Of a stretch of 64,000 nucleotides of DNA, positions 16,961 to 25,025 are shown one piece after another. Position numbers and translations under genes: made by a program. The notes under the pieces are model-generated. The model searched no databases. It was not told the DNA's origin and worked only from the letters and a program-made list of their open reading frames with translations. Positions within the stretch are counted from its first letter, which is position 1. Each line of letters starts with the position of its first letter. Source of the stretch: JBCCLJ01 sp039026915 (GTDB lineage: Bacteria > Acidobacteriota > Thermoanaerobaculia > Multivoradales > Multivoraceae); assembly GCA_039026915.1 (NCBI GenBank), contig JBCCLJ010000005.1:1-64000 (forward strand). The letters run 5' to 3'.

Positions 16961-17974
16961 TTAGAGCGCTTCCTTCGTGGTTTTCACGATGGCGGCCGCG
17001 ACCTTGTAGGGGTCGGCGTTGGAAGCCGGGCGGCGGTCTTCGAGGCGACCCTTCCAGCCGTCTTCGATGGTGCCGACCGGAATGCGGATCGAAGCACCAC
17101 GATCCGAGACGCCGTAGCTGAACTTGTCGATCGACTGGGTCTCGTGCTCACCGGTGAGGCGCTGGTCGTTGTCGGCGCCGTAGACGGTGATGTGGCGCTC
17201 GATGTTCTTGCCGAACTCTTCGCAGATCGTGGTGAAGAGCTCCTCGTTACCGGCGTCGCGCATGGCGCCGTTGGAGAAGTTGGCGTGCATGCCGGAGCCG
17301 TTCCAGTCGGTGGCGCCGAGCGGCTTCGGATGGTAGTTGATGCCGAGCCCGTAGGACTCGCCGACGCGCTCGAGCAGGTAGCGTGCGACCCAGGTCTCGT
17401 CGCCGGCGCGGGCAGCGCCCTTGGCGAAGACCTGGAACTCCCACTGGCCCGTGGCGACCTCGCCGTTGATGCCTTCGACGTTGATGCCGGCCTCGAGGCA
17501 GATGTCGAGGTGCTCTTCGACGAGGTCACGGCCGAAGGCGTTCTTGGCGCCGACCGAGCAGTAGTAGGGCCCCTGCGGCGGGGGATAGCCGCCGCCCGGA
17601 GGGAAGCCGGGAGGGTTGTCGATCGCGGGATCCCACAGGAAGTACTCCTGCTCGAAGCCAAACCAGAAGTCGTCGTCGTCGTCCTCGATCGTGGCGCGGC
17701 CGTTGGATTCGTGCGGCGTGCCGTCGGCGTTGAGGACCTCGGTCATGACGAGGTAGCCGTTCTTGCGGCAGGGGTCCGGAAAGATCGCGACCGGCTTCAG
17801 CAGGCAGTCGGAGGAGCTGCCGTCGGCCTGCTCGGTGGAGCTGCCGTCGAAAGACCACATCGGGCAGTCTTCGAGCTTGCCGCTGAAGTCGCGTTCGATA
17901 CGGGTCTTGCCGCGCAGGCTCTGCGTCGGCTTGTAGCCGTCGAGCCAGATGTATTCGAGTTTGGACTTGCTCAT
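16961..17974 (-). CDS. glnII: Glutamine synthetase, type II (eukaryotic-like, short form)
   Basis: This 337-residue enzyme joins ammonia to glutamate using ATP in the cytoplasm. The N-terminal beta-grasp part carries YIWLDG and WSFDGSST; the catalytic part shows FGFEQEYFL (metal-binding Glu), NGEVATGQWEFQV, NGSGMHANFSN, RLTGEHET and a final RRPASNADPY. Length and motifs fit GSII rather than the longer dodecameric GSI. The ATG at 17974 follows AGGAG; a TTG codon just before it is not needed. A sigma-54 type promoter lies about 115-130 bases upstream, implying control by nitrogen status. The symbol follows common use for GSII. Confidence 0.93.
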   Translation of the reverse strand: MSKSKLEYIWLDGYKPTQSLRGKTRIERDFSGKLEDCPMWSFDGSSTEQADGSSSDCLLKPVAIFPDPCRKNGYLVMTEVLNADGTPHESNGRATIEDDDDDFWFGFEQEYFLWDPAIDNPPGFPPGGGYPPPQGPYYCSVGAKNAFGRDLVEEHLDICLEAGINVEGINGEVATGQWEFQVFAKGAARAGDETWVARYLLERVGESYGLGINYHPKPLGATDWNGSGMHANFSNGAMRDAGNEELFTTICEEFGKNIERHITVYGADNDQRLTGEHETQSIDKFSYGVSDRGASIRIPVGTIEDGWKGRLEDRRPASNADPYKVAAAIVKTTKEAL

Positions 17975-18089
17975 CAAAATCTCCTGAATGGGATAAGGAT
18001 TCTCGGGGGTTCAGGCGCTTCGCCCTCGGGACCGCGCACGGATGCACGGCCGAGACTTCCGCGGACAAGGACGTTTTCGTCGAGAGTTC

Positions 18090-18104
18090 GCAACTGCTGT
18101 GCCA
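18090..18104 (-). promoter_or_regulatory. Sigma-54 (-24/-12) promoter for glutamine synthetase
   Basis: Read leftwards, the sequence is TGGCAC-AGCAG-TTGC, an exact match to the sigma-54 consensus TGGCAC-N5-TTGC with the GG and GC dinucleotides correctly spaced. It points at the glutamine synthetase gene, and transcription would start near 18078, leaving a leader of about 100 bases. RpoN with NtrC-like activation of glutamine synthetase is well known in other bacteria. No convincing NtrC site was picked out upstream. Confidence 0.8.
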
Positions 18105-18362
18105 GTTGACCTTCGGCCGCGTTGGTGCCCGGTATCGCTGATTTCGCGGGAGTTTTTGCGAAGTGCCGCGGACCACGGATCCGGTGCGATGGAACACTTT
18201 TGTCGCCTGCCCTCTGAAGGAGGTTGCCCTAGAGGGTGTTCCTCAACGGAACTCGCGCAGAATGTGAGTGTTAGGGGTTTTTTCGGCGAATACAACAAAT
18301 TTGTCGGAGAATCACCGTTGGGGCACGAAAATGTACAGATTTTCGAGGTGCCTCGAGCGGCG
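18105..18362 (-). other. Upstream control region of glutamine synthetase and 3' flank of the PepSY gene
   Basis: No gene is visible. This stretch is where an enhancer-binding activator of the sigma-54 promoter would bind; the only inverted repeat noted is TTCGC/GCGAA near 18143-18163. Next to the PepSY stop there is a hairpin-forming sequence read leftwards, GGCAC-CT-CGAAAAT and ATTTTCG-TGCC (about 18320-18350), and the region around 18290 is locally A/T-rich, consistent with transcription ending there. Confidence 0.4.
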
Positions 18363-19946
18363 TCACGCCGCGCGCGTGAGATCGCGGGAAGGTTCGGACG
18401 AGACCCTTGTGGACTTGCGCGCTGGGACGAATGCGAAGCAAGCCGCCAGGAGCACTGCCAGGACAAGAAGGGATGCATCGACCGGTAGAGACCTCACGAA
18501 CCAGAAGTCCGCCGTCACGAGGTCGTAGGCTGCGATGCCTCCCAGAGCTGCGGCCGAGGCGAGCCCGCCGGCGCGCACCATGAACCGAAGGCGCGGCACG
18601 GCGAAGAGCAGCGCGACGTAGCCGACCCAGACGGCGAAGAAGACCGTCGCGGCCTGCAGGCCGCTGACCCGTGCCGCTCCGATCGAAACGCAGGTCGCGA
18701 GGACCTGGCCGATGCAGACGCCGAGGATGAGTCGCTCGAGGATCTGAAAGGAGCGCAGATCGGCGCGCTCTCGCCGGCGTCGTTCGAGCCACAGGTAGAG
18801 CCCGGAGCCGACGCAGAGGGTCAGAAGCAGCCCGGAGACGAAGTAGAGAAGCTTGAGAAAACCGCCACCGAACGTCCCGAAGTGGAGAAGCGACGTGAGG
18901 GACATCAGCCGGGCCCCGATGCCGCGTCCGTTGAACGTCTGGACGTAGAGAGTCTCGCCGGTGACGAGGCTGAGCCGGTGGCTTTCGGGGGCGTCGAGGG
19001 TGCGCTGCGGGGCTTCGGCGAGATCGAGGGTGATCTCGGCGGCCTGATCGCCGTAGTGGGTCAGCACGAGGCGACTGACTTCGTATCCCGGGTGTTGAGC
19101 TTCGAAGTCCTCGACCAGCGGTCCGATCGGCAGCATGTCTGCCGTTTCGCCGACGAACTCCTGCGATTTTCCACTGAACGCCTCGACGGCCTTGTCGAGG
19201 TCTCCACCGAAGGCGCTGAGGACCATGACCGGCGCGAACAGGGTGAACAGCCCGAGCAGCGCCCCAGTGAAGGAGAGCATGCCGCCGAAGAGCAGGCTCC
19301 ACGTACCGACCTGCTTGTGCAGATCGCTGAAGCTCATGCGCAGGCTGGGTCGCCAGCGCAACAGGAAGATCTCTCGCACCAGCTGGGGATGCGCGGCAAC
19401 CCCGCTGATGATCGAGATCATCAGGAAGAGACCGGCAAAGCCGACGAGCATGCGGCCGATCACCGGCAGCTGGAGGTGGGTGTGCAGGCCCGTATGGAAA
19501 GACAGGGCCGATTCGCCGACTTCGATCTGCTCGCCGTTCGCAGGGTCCCAGTGCTTGTAGTGCCACTTGCCGTCTTCGAAGAAGCTTGCAGACAGCGTCG
19601 GATGACTCTCTGACGGCAGCTCCAGGAAGACGCGGCTGTCGGTCCGCTGCGCCTCTTCCCCGCCCTCTTCACCCGGGGCGGGCGACGGTTCGGCTCTCGC
19701 TCGAGGATCCACTTCGGCCATGGCCAGAGCGACCAGGTCGCCGATCGGCTGAGGGTTCGATGCCGGCTCGAGGCGCAGCTCCGGCTGCTCCCAGGTCGCG
19801 AGCTCGTGCTCGACGATGGCGACCGAGCCCGAAAGGCAGACGACGAAAATGACCAGGCCGGCGACGATGCCTGTCCAGGAGTGGAGGTCGTAGTGCAGCT
19901 TGTACTGCCGCTTGGAGATGCCGAAGGGGCCTACCTTTTTGCTCAT
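18363..19946 (-). CDS. PepSY-associated membrane protein (iron-regulated type)
   Basis: This 527-residue inner-membrane protein belongs to the PepSY_TM family. It starts RQYKLHYDLHSWTGIVAGLVIF (first TM, with HYDLHSW histidines). It has a large periplasmic PepSY-like loop containing an acidic, Pro-rich insert (about 80-100), then LSFHTGLHTHLQLP, further TM segments, LHFGTFGGGFLKLLYF, and several C-terminal helices. Family members often accompany TonB receptors and are thought to help reduce or release siderophore iron. It is preceded by two small membrane genes of the same cassette (25-base gap). Start supported by GAGGA upstream. Confidence 0.85.
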   Translation of the reverse strand: MSKKVGPFGISKRQYKLHYDLHSWTGIVAGLVIFVVCLSGSVAIVEHELATWEQPELRLEPASNPQPIGDLVALAMAEVDPRARAEPSPAPGEEGGEEAQRTDSRVFLELPSESHPTLSASFFEDGKWHYKHWDPANGEQIEVGESALSFHTGLHTHLQLPVIGRMLVGFAGLFLMISIISGVAAHPQLVREIFLLRWRPSLRMSFSDLHKQVGTWSLLFGGMLSFTGALLGLFTLFAPVMVLSAFGGDLDKAVEAFSGKSQEFVGETADMLPIGPLVEDFEAQHPGYEVSRLVLTHYGDQAAEITLDLAEAPQRTLDAPESHRLSLVTGETLYVQTFNGRGIGARLMSLTSLLHFGTFGGGFLKLLYFVSGLLLTLCVGSGLYLWLERRRRERADLRSFQILERLILGVCIGQVLATCVSIGAARVSGLQAATVFFAVWVGYVALLFAVPRLRFMVRAGGLASAAALGGIAAYDLVTADFWFVRSLPVDASLLVLAVLLAACFAFVPARKSTRVSSEPSRDLTRAA

Positions 19947-19971
19947 GATGACGATCCTCGGAGTTCGGGGC

Positions 19972-20301
19972 TCAAGGCTTGAGAAAGATGTAGCCGGCAG
20001 CGGCCAAGAGGAGCAGCGAGACGAGCGAGATCAGGGCTCTCTTCCACGCCCTCTTTCCGGTCCGGGCGAAGAGAATCCAGATCATGGCGATCGGCATGGC
20101 CAGCGTCGCCGCCAGTCCCCCCTGGAGGGCCTGGTCGAGGCCGTCGTACCCGGGAACCCAGAGCGTGACGACCAGGCCGGTCGCGACGCCGACGAGGAAA
20201 CCACCGATCAGTGACGCGCTGATGCGGCCCCGCCAACCGACCTCGATGTCGGTGTCGGTGGGGCCGGAGGGAGTGGCCAGGACGCGCTCGGGACCCGTCA
20301 T
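19972..20301 (-). CDS. Small membrane protein, DUF3649-like
   Basis: This is a 109-residue protein with a short hydrophilic N-terminus and three hydrophobic segments: SLIGGFLVGVATGLVVTL, LAATLAMPIAMIWILFA and ALISLVSLLLLAAAGYIFL. In PepSY siderophore-iron cassettes the small partner genes are usually DUF3649 and DUF3325; size, WRGR start and position suggest the DUF3649-like one. The open frame extends further upstream, but the ATG at 20301 forms an ATGA overlap with the preceding gene and gives the right length. Family assignment is tentative. Confidence 0.68.
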   Translation of the reverse strand: MTGPERVLATPSGPTDTDIEVGWRGRISASLIGGFLVGVATGLVVTLWVPGYDGLDQALQGGLAATLAMPIAMIWILFARTGKRAWKRALISLVSLLLLAAAGYIFLKP

Positions 20302-20636
20302 AGCGAGGTCCCCACGGCGACGGCGGCGAGCACCAGCGTGCTGAGGCCGAAGAAGCCCACGGTGCGCTGTGCCAGCTTCGGAAAGAGGCTGAGCCAGGCC
20401 GTGACGAAGGAGGCTCCGAGCCCGAGTGCGAGTGCCCACCAGGGCAGCGCGCGCGGCCAGCCGAGGGCCGCAAGGTAGCCCGCGAGAGAGAGCGCGAGCG
20501 CGGTCCATCCGAGCCGTGAGAGCCAGGTAGGAGCACGCTTGGAACTCGACCCGGTGCGCTTCCAGTTGGCCGTCGTCGAGGAGGCGAGAGCGCTCAAGGC
20601 GAAGACGACCGCAGAGGTCGCCGCGACGGCGGTCAA
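20298..20636 (-). CDS. Small membrane protein, DUF3325-like
   Basis: This is a 112-residue protein with three to four hydrophobic segments (starts about 4, 40, 66 and 90). A central basic stretch (about 25-40) is followed by LGWTALALSLAGYLAALGWPRALPWW, which recalls DUF3325 proteins. It is the first gene of a three-gene leftward cassette with the DUF3649-like and PepSY genes, overlapping the next by four bases. The start is TTG; no ATG or GTG is available in frame nearby. Role presumably in siderophore-iron handling with the PepSY protein, by context only. Confidence 0.6.
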   Translation of the reverse strand: MTAVAATSAVVFALSALASSTTANWKRTGSSSKRAPTWLSRLGWTALALSLAGYLAALGWPRALPWWALALGLGASFVTAWLSLFPKLAQRTVGFFGLSTLVLAAVAVGTSL

Positions 20637-20728
20637 GGTTCGCGCCTCGTCGGCGCGCCGGTGCTGATCATTGGCCGATCTTGGACCAGATCGGTCCTCT
20701 TTTCAACGGACCAGCGCCTGCGGCCCTG

Positions 20729-22096
20729 CTACTTGACGAGTCGCGTGTCGGGGTACGCGGCGCGCCAGCCGAACCAGAAGGCGCGCTGCGCCGAGAAGCG
20801 CTCGAGAGTGCGTCCGTCCGTCGAGGTCAGGCCGGCTTCGCTCAGCGTCCACTCGTTGCCCTCGACGTCGGTCGCCGTCTGATCGCGATCCCACTTCTTG
20901 AATTTCAGCCCGCCGGTCTCGTAGGCGCGGTTGCCGCCGGTGCGATCGGTGAGGACGACGAAATCGGTGCCGTTGAGGGTGTCGTGGTAGACGGGCTGCT
21001 TGTTGAGGAACTTGGCGGAGATCGCCAGGGACTCTTTCTCTCCGGTCCTCGGAATGAAGGTGAGTACCTCGTCCTTGTTCTTGAGCCGCTTGTCGCTGTC
21101 CGGCACGTTGAACATCAGCTCGTCGGTGGCGAAGTACTCCTTGTAGGCGACGCCCTCGCCGTAGTCCCGGTCGTAGCCGGTGTCGAGCGACAGCACCTTG
21201 GTGTCTGGATGACGGCGCTTCCACTCCTTCCAGCGGGTCGTGACGACGCTCCCGGGGCGCAGCTGAATGTCCTTGCCGACGAGCGGTCCGATGACCGGCG
21301 AGCCGGCCATCGTGCTCCAGAGCGTCTGCGTCGCCTTGTCGAACATGAGCTTGTTCGAGCGGTAGAGGAAGCCGCTCGTGCCGAGTTCGTGGTTCGTTCC
21401 CTCGAATTCGGTCTCGTACAGGATGACGGTGCCACACAGCGTGCAGTAGACGCCGGCCACCGGGACGCCGCCGACGGTGTCGACGAACATCTCGTGCCAG
21501 GCCAGGATGCGCTTCGGATAGGCCCGTGCGTCACCGTTGACTTCGATGCCGAAGACGACGTTGGCGTCCTGCATGTAGGTCGCCTCGTCAGCGTTGATCA
21601 TCTTCGGTGATCGCAACGGGGGGATGCCGTCCTGCTTGACGCCGCCCCAGCGCACTTCATCGAGGCGGATGGTCGACGTCCTCTCGGTGTCGAAGTAGCC
21701 GCCGAAGAGCGGATCCAGATTGCTGTACAGCTGGCTCTTGAACTCGGCGTAGTCGGGGTGCAGCTCCGGCGGCTTCGACCAGATCCACTCGTACCACTCG
21801 TCGAGCTCGTTGCCGATCTGCTGTCCCGTCTGCTGGCGGAGAGCGCGCATGCCGAGTTTCTGCACGTCCGGCTGCCGCGAGAACCTCAGGACCTCGACCA
21901 TCATGACCGCGAAGCCAGGGTGCCAGTTCTTGGAGATGCGCTGGATCGCCGCGGGGCGCTGCGCGACGTCGCCGACGAGCAGGGACAGAAATTCGGCGGA
22001 GGGGTCGAAGTCGGCCTCGGCAGCGTCGACGGTCGGAGCCGTGAGGAGCAGGAGAGCGAGGCAGAGGATCGAGGGCAAGAGTCGGGTGTGGGTCAT
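20729..22096 (-). CDS. Secreted DUF3179 protein
   Basis: This 455-residue protein has a signal peptide (1-25). An N-terminal helical region (30-130) is followed by DUF3179 (about 155-440). Hallmarks are SPKMINADEATYM, VFGIEVNGDARAYPKRILAWHEMFVDTVGGVPV, YCTLCGTVI (a CxxC pair) and FLYRSNKLMFDK. DUF3179 proteins are exported and of unknown function; the conserved His and CxxC suggest metal binding. The ATG follows GGAGA. It is divergent from the cytochrome c-copper monooxygenase gene at 22358, with a palindromic site between them. Confidence 0.88.
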   Translation of the reverse strand: MTHTRLLPSILCLALLLLTAPTVDAAEADFDPSAEFLSLLVGDVAQRPAAIQRISKNWHPGFAVMMVEVLRFSRQPDVQKLGMRALRQQTGQQIGNELDEWYEWIWSKPPELHPDYAEFKSQLYSNLDPLFGGYFDTERTSTIRLDEVRWGGVKQDGIPPLRSPKMINADEATYMQDANVVFGIEVNGDARAYPKRILAWHEMFVDTVGGVPVAGVYCTLCGTVILYETEFEGTNHELGTSGFLYRSNKLMFDKATQTLWSTMAGSPVIGPLVGKDIQLRPGSVVTTRWKEWKRRHPDTKVLSLDTGYDRDYGEGVAYKEYFATDELMFNVPDSDKRLKNKDEVLTFIPRTGEKESLAISAKFLNKQPVYHDTLNGTDFVVLTDRTGGNRAYETGGLKFKKWDRDQTATDVEGNEWTLSEAGLTSTDGRTLERFSAQRAFWFGWRAAYPDTRLVK

Positions 22097-22275
22097 GAGC
22101 TCTCCGATGGGGGCGTCGAGTGGCGCGAGGGGAGGGGGGCTTTCAAGGACGTCTTACGGCGCCGGTGGCCCTTCCGGATTGACCGATTCTGCTCGCGTTT
22201 GGATCGTTCGGTGGATCCGAGTCGCTTCCGCTGCGCGCCGGCGCAGCAACTTTTCGAGGCGGATGTCGTAGGATA

Positions 22276-22288
22276 TTGACAGTGTCAA
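22276..22288. promoter_or_regulatory. Candidate operator palindrome in a divergent intergenic region
   Basis: TTGACA-G-TGTCAA is a perfect 13-base palindrome in the 261-base gap between the DUF3179 gene (leftward) and the cytochrome-copper enzyme gene (rightward). It is 70 bases before the latter start. Each arm also equals a -35 hexamer. No fitting -10 box was found at 17 bases, so an operator reading is as likely as a promoter. Confidence 0.4.
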
Positions 22289-22357
22289 GATTGAGTCCGG
22301 CGGCGACTCGCTGCTCGCTCTGGAGACCGCGCTCCTCAACTCAGGAGGCCTCGAACG

Positions 22358-23938
22358 ATGTCCAACAGATTCTTTTCTCTCTCGCACCGCACTGGAGTCG
22401 GCCTGCTCGCCGCATTCGTCGCGCTCCCCGCTGTGGCCTCGAACGGAGCCACGATGGACCGTCCGACCTTTGTCGACGACATTGCACCACTGCTGCACGA
22501 GAACTGCAGTAGCTGTCATCAGCCCGACGAAATCGGTCCCATGGCGCTGCGCAGTTACGACGAGGTGCGTCCGTGGGCCAAGTCGATCGCCAAGGCGGTC
22601 AAGAACCGCGATATGCCGCCGTGGGATGCCGACCCTGGCTTCGGACCTTTCACCAACGACATCAGCCTCTCGGAAGAGCAGATCGACACCGTGGTGCGAT
22701 GGGTGGACGCCGGTGCACCGCGCGGTGACGGCGACGAACCGGCGTGGCAACCGCCGGAGACAGCGGGGGAGTGGCAACTCGGCGAGCCCGACTGGGTCTA
22801 TGAGTTCGACAGCTACGACGTCGCCGCCGACGGTCCCGATCAGTTCAAAGTCGTGCCGATCCCGACGGGCTTCGAAGAAGACCGCTGGATCAAGGCCGTC
22901 GAAGTTCTGCCGGGGGACCCCTCCGTCGTGCATCACTTCATCCTCTGGCGCGCCGACGAGAGCAACAGCAACCAGGACGCCTGGCTCGCCGGTTGGGCGG
23001 CCGGTGCGCCTCCGGGAGTCTTTCCCGAGAAGACCGCACGCCTCCTCCCCAAGGGCCGCAATCTGCTGGGCGACTTCCACTACCACCCGACGGGCAACGC
23101 TGCGAGCGACAAGACCCGTATCGGCCTGCACTTCGCGGATCCCGAAGAGATCGACAAGGAGTTCGTGAACCTCTGGATTCTCAATGCCAGCTTCAAGATC
23201 CCGGCGGGCGATCCGAACTACCAGGCCAAGGCCTCCTACGTCTTCCCGCAGGACGTCGTCGTGCGCTCGCTCGCGCCGCACATGCATTACCGCGGCAAGG
23301 ACATGAAGTACACGGCCTACTACCCGAACGGCACGGTCGAGGAGCTGCTCAGCGTGAGTCGCTACGACTTCAACTGGCAGGGCGGTTACGACTTCGAGGA
23401 GCCTCGACATATGCCGGCAGGTACCAAGGTCGAGGTCGTCGCGCACTGGGACAACTCTCCGGACAACCCTCATAACCCGGATCCCACCGTCGACGTCACG
23501 TGGGGCGTCGAGTCCGAGGACGAAATGCTCATCGGCTTCCTCGACTACACGGTCGTGGAGGGTGTGAGTCCGAAGCCCGTCAGCCTGGTTCTCGGCAAGC
23601 TCGCCGAGCTCTCCGAGGAGTTCCCGGGTGAGGTCTGGCGCTTCGACGCCGTGCGCACGCCCGGAGGCGAGCCCGAGCCCATGGCGGTGCATCTGCCGAA
23701 GGACGGCTCTGCCGGCGGCTGGTACGTGCAGATGGGCACTCTCGTCCTGCCGGCGCCGATCCAGGAGGTCGTCTGGGAAGGCAACACGGTGACCGCCAAG
23801 GCGATGATCCCCGGCCAGACGATGGAGATCGAGGGGCAGCTGCAGGACGATGGCTTTCTCGACCTGTCGATGGGCGGCGGAACCATGAAGGGCAGCCCCG
23901 CGGAGCTCGAGGCCAAGCGCCAGATTCCGCAAGGTTGA
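22358..23938 (+). CDS. Exported cytochrome c fused to copper type II monooxygenase-like domains
   Basis: This 526-residue protein has a signal peptide (about 10-28). A short cytochrome c domain follows with CSSCH (50-54) and a distal-Met candidate in MPPW. From about 135 on it resembles the PHM fold (copper type II, ascorbate-dependent monooxygenase). VHHF gives His192/193, DFHYHPTG gives His241 or His243, PHMHYRGK gives His308/310, and SEDEM gives Met390. These match in order the five histidines and one methionine that bind the two coppers in PHM. A C-terminal beta domain ends at 526. Known relatives hydroxylate C-H bonds; here electrons could come through the attached haem. The start follows AGGAGG. 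Confidence 0.82.
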   Translation: MSNRFFSLSHRTGVGLLAAFVALPAVASNGATMDRPTFVDDIAPLLHENCSSCHQPDEIGPMALRSYDEVRPWAKSIAKAVKNRDMPPWDADPGFGPFTNDISLSEEQIDTVVRWVDAGAPRGDGDEPAWQPPETAGEWQLGEPDWVYEFDSYDVAADGPDQFKVVPIPTGFEEDRWIKAVEVLPGDPSVVHHFILWRADESNSNQDAWLAGWAAGAPPGVFPEKTARLLPKGRNLLGDFHYHPTGNAASDKTRIGLHFADPEEIDKEFVNLWILNASFKIPAGDPNYQAKASYVFPQDVVVRSLAPHMHYRGKDMKYTAYYPNGTVEELLSVSRYDFNWQGGYDFEEPRHMPAGTKVEVVAHWDNSPDNPHNPDPTVDVTWGVESEDEMLIGFLDYTVVEGVSPKPVSLVLGKLAELSEEFPGEVWRFDAVRTPGGEPEPMAVHLPKDGSAGGWYVQMGTLVLPAPIQEVVWEGNTVTAKAMIPGQTMEIEGQLQDDGFLDLSMGGGTMKGSPAELEAKRQIPQG

Positions 23939-23968
23939 CCCCCCGGGGCAGACCCCGACGAGACCTTT

Positions 23969-24003
23969 GGGCCGAGGAGTTGTTTCAGCTTCTCGGCCCT
24001 TTC
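23969..24003 (+). terminator. Rho-independent-like terminator after the cytochrome-copper enzyme gene
   Basis: GGGCCGAG pairs with CTCGGCCC (8 bp) around a 15-base loop and is followed by TTTCCTC. It starts 31 bases after the stop codon. Confidence 0.7.
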
Positions 24004-24127
24004 CTCGTCTGTCCACGGCGACCTATCCCAAGTCCGTCCTCATTTATTTACGATCGTGCATACTGGAAAGCAACGTTCAAGGGGGCGGTCCGAGCTCGCG
24101 TGAGGGCGCCGTCCGCGGGGAGAGTGG

Positions 24128-24835
24128 ATGCGAAGACGAGCCTGTGGTCAGAGAGAGTCTTGGTCGCTCCTCGTTTGCACGTTGGCCGTCGTCGCCCTCG
24201 CGCTGCCGCTCGCCGGCTGCGACGACGACGATCTTTTCGACCCGTTCGACGTCACCGGCAACGGACGCATCCGCAGCGAGTTCCGTGACGTGCGCAACTT
24301 CGACGGCGTCGCGCTGCTCGGCGTCGGCGACCTGGAGATCGTCCAGAGCGGCCAGGAGTCGCTGATCATCACCGCGGACGAGAACCTGCTCGACCGACTC
24401 TCGTCAGACGTCTTCGGAGGCGAGCTGGTCCTCTCCGTCGATTCGAATCGTGAGATTCTGCCGTCGCGCACGATCGAGTACCGAGTCGAGGCGATCGATC
24501 TCGTGTCCGTTGCGCTCGTGGGCGTGGGCGACGTCGACGTTCGTTCCGTCGATACGGCGGAGCTCTTCATCGATCTCGCGGGGATCGGCGACGTCGATGT
24601 CCGGGGAGTTGCCGACTTCCAGGAGATCCGCATCACCGGCGTCGGCGACTACGATGCGCCGAACCTTGCGAGTGCCGAGGTCGATGTCGATCTCACGGGG
24701 CCCACGCGGGTGACCGTCAGAGTTCGCGATCGCCTGACCGGGACTGTCGGAGTGAACTCCGAGTTGGAGTACTTCGGGGATCCGATCGTCGACGTCGACG
24801 GCGGCGGACGCGTACGACGACTCGGGCCTTTCTGA
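24128..24835 (+). CDS. DUF2807 (GIN-domain) lipoprotein
   Basis: This 235-residue protein has a lipobox LPLAGC (Cys at about 31) followed by an acidic DDDD stretch. The rest is a repetitive beta-helix-like chain with recurring GVGDV/GIGDV turns: LLGVGDLEI, LVGVGDVDV, LAGIGDVDV, ITGVGDYD. This is the pattern of DUF2807, the putative auto-transporter adhesin head or GIN domain. Members are exported proteins of unknown role, found widely in Bacteroidota and Acidobacteriota. The ATG follows GGGAGAG. Confidence 0.85.
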   Translation: MRRRACGQRESWSLLVCTLAVVALALPLAGCDDDDLFDPFDVTGNGRIRSEFRDVRNFDGVALLGVGDLEIVQSGQESLIITADENLLDRLSSDVFGGELVLSVDSNREILPSRTIEYRVEAIDLVSVALVGVGDVDVRSVDTAELFIDLAGIGDVDVRGVADFQEIRITGVGDYDAPNLASAEVDVDLTGPTRVTVRVRDRLTGTVGVNSELEYFGDPIVDVDGGGRVRRLGPF

Positions 24836-24838
24836 TTC

Positions 24839-24982
24839 ATGTGGACGATTGTGGCGGCGGTGCTCGAGCAGCACGGCTTCGAGATGCAGTGGCCGCCGAA
24901 CCTCGACGTCGTCGACGGTCTGCTGCGCTGCTTCGATCGTCCGTACGCAGAGGCCTACGGCGCAAGCTGTCGACGTCCCTGA
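24839..24982 (+). CDS. Possible small protein of 47 residues
   Basis: A short reading frame starts at ATG three bases after the DUF2807 stop and ends at TGA. Nearly all third positions are G or C, as in the genes around it, and the peptide (MWTIVAAVLEQHGFEMQWP at its start) is not low-complexity. There is no ribosome binding site of its own apart from possible coupling to the preceding stop. It could be a real small protein or a remnant of a longer gene. No family recognised. Confidence 0.4.
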   Translation: MWTIVAAVLEQHGFEMQWPPNLDVVDGLLRCFDRPYAEAYGASCRRP

Positions 24983-25025
24983 GCGCCTGACGCGGCTCGC
25001 CGCGGAGCTACGGTAGTCTCGCGCC

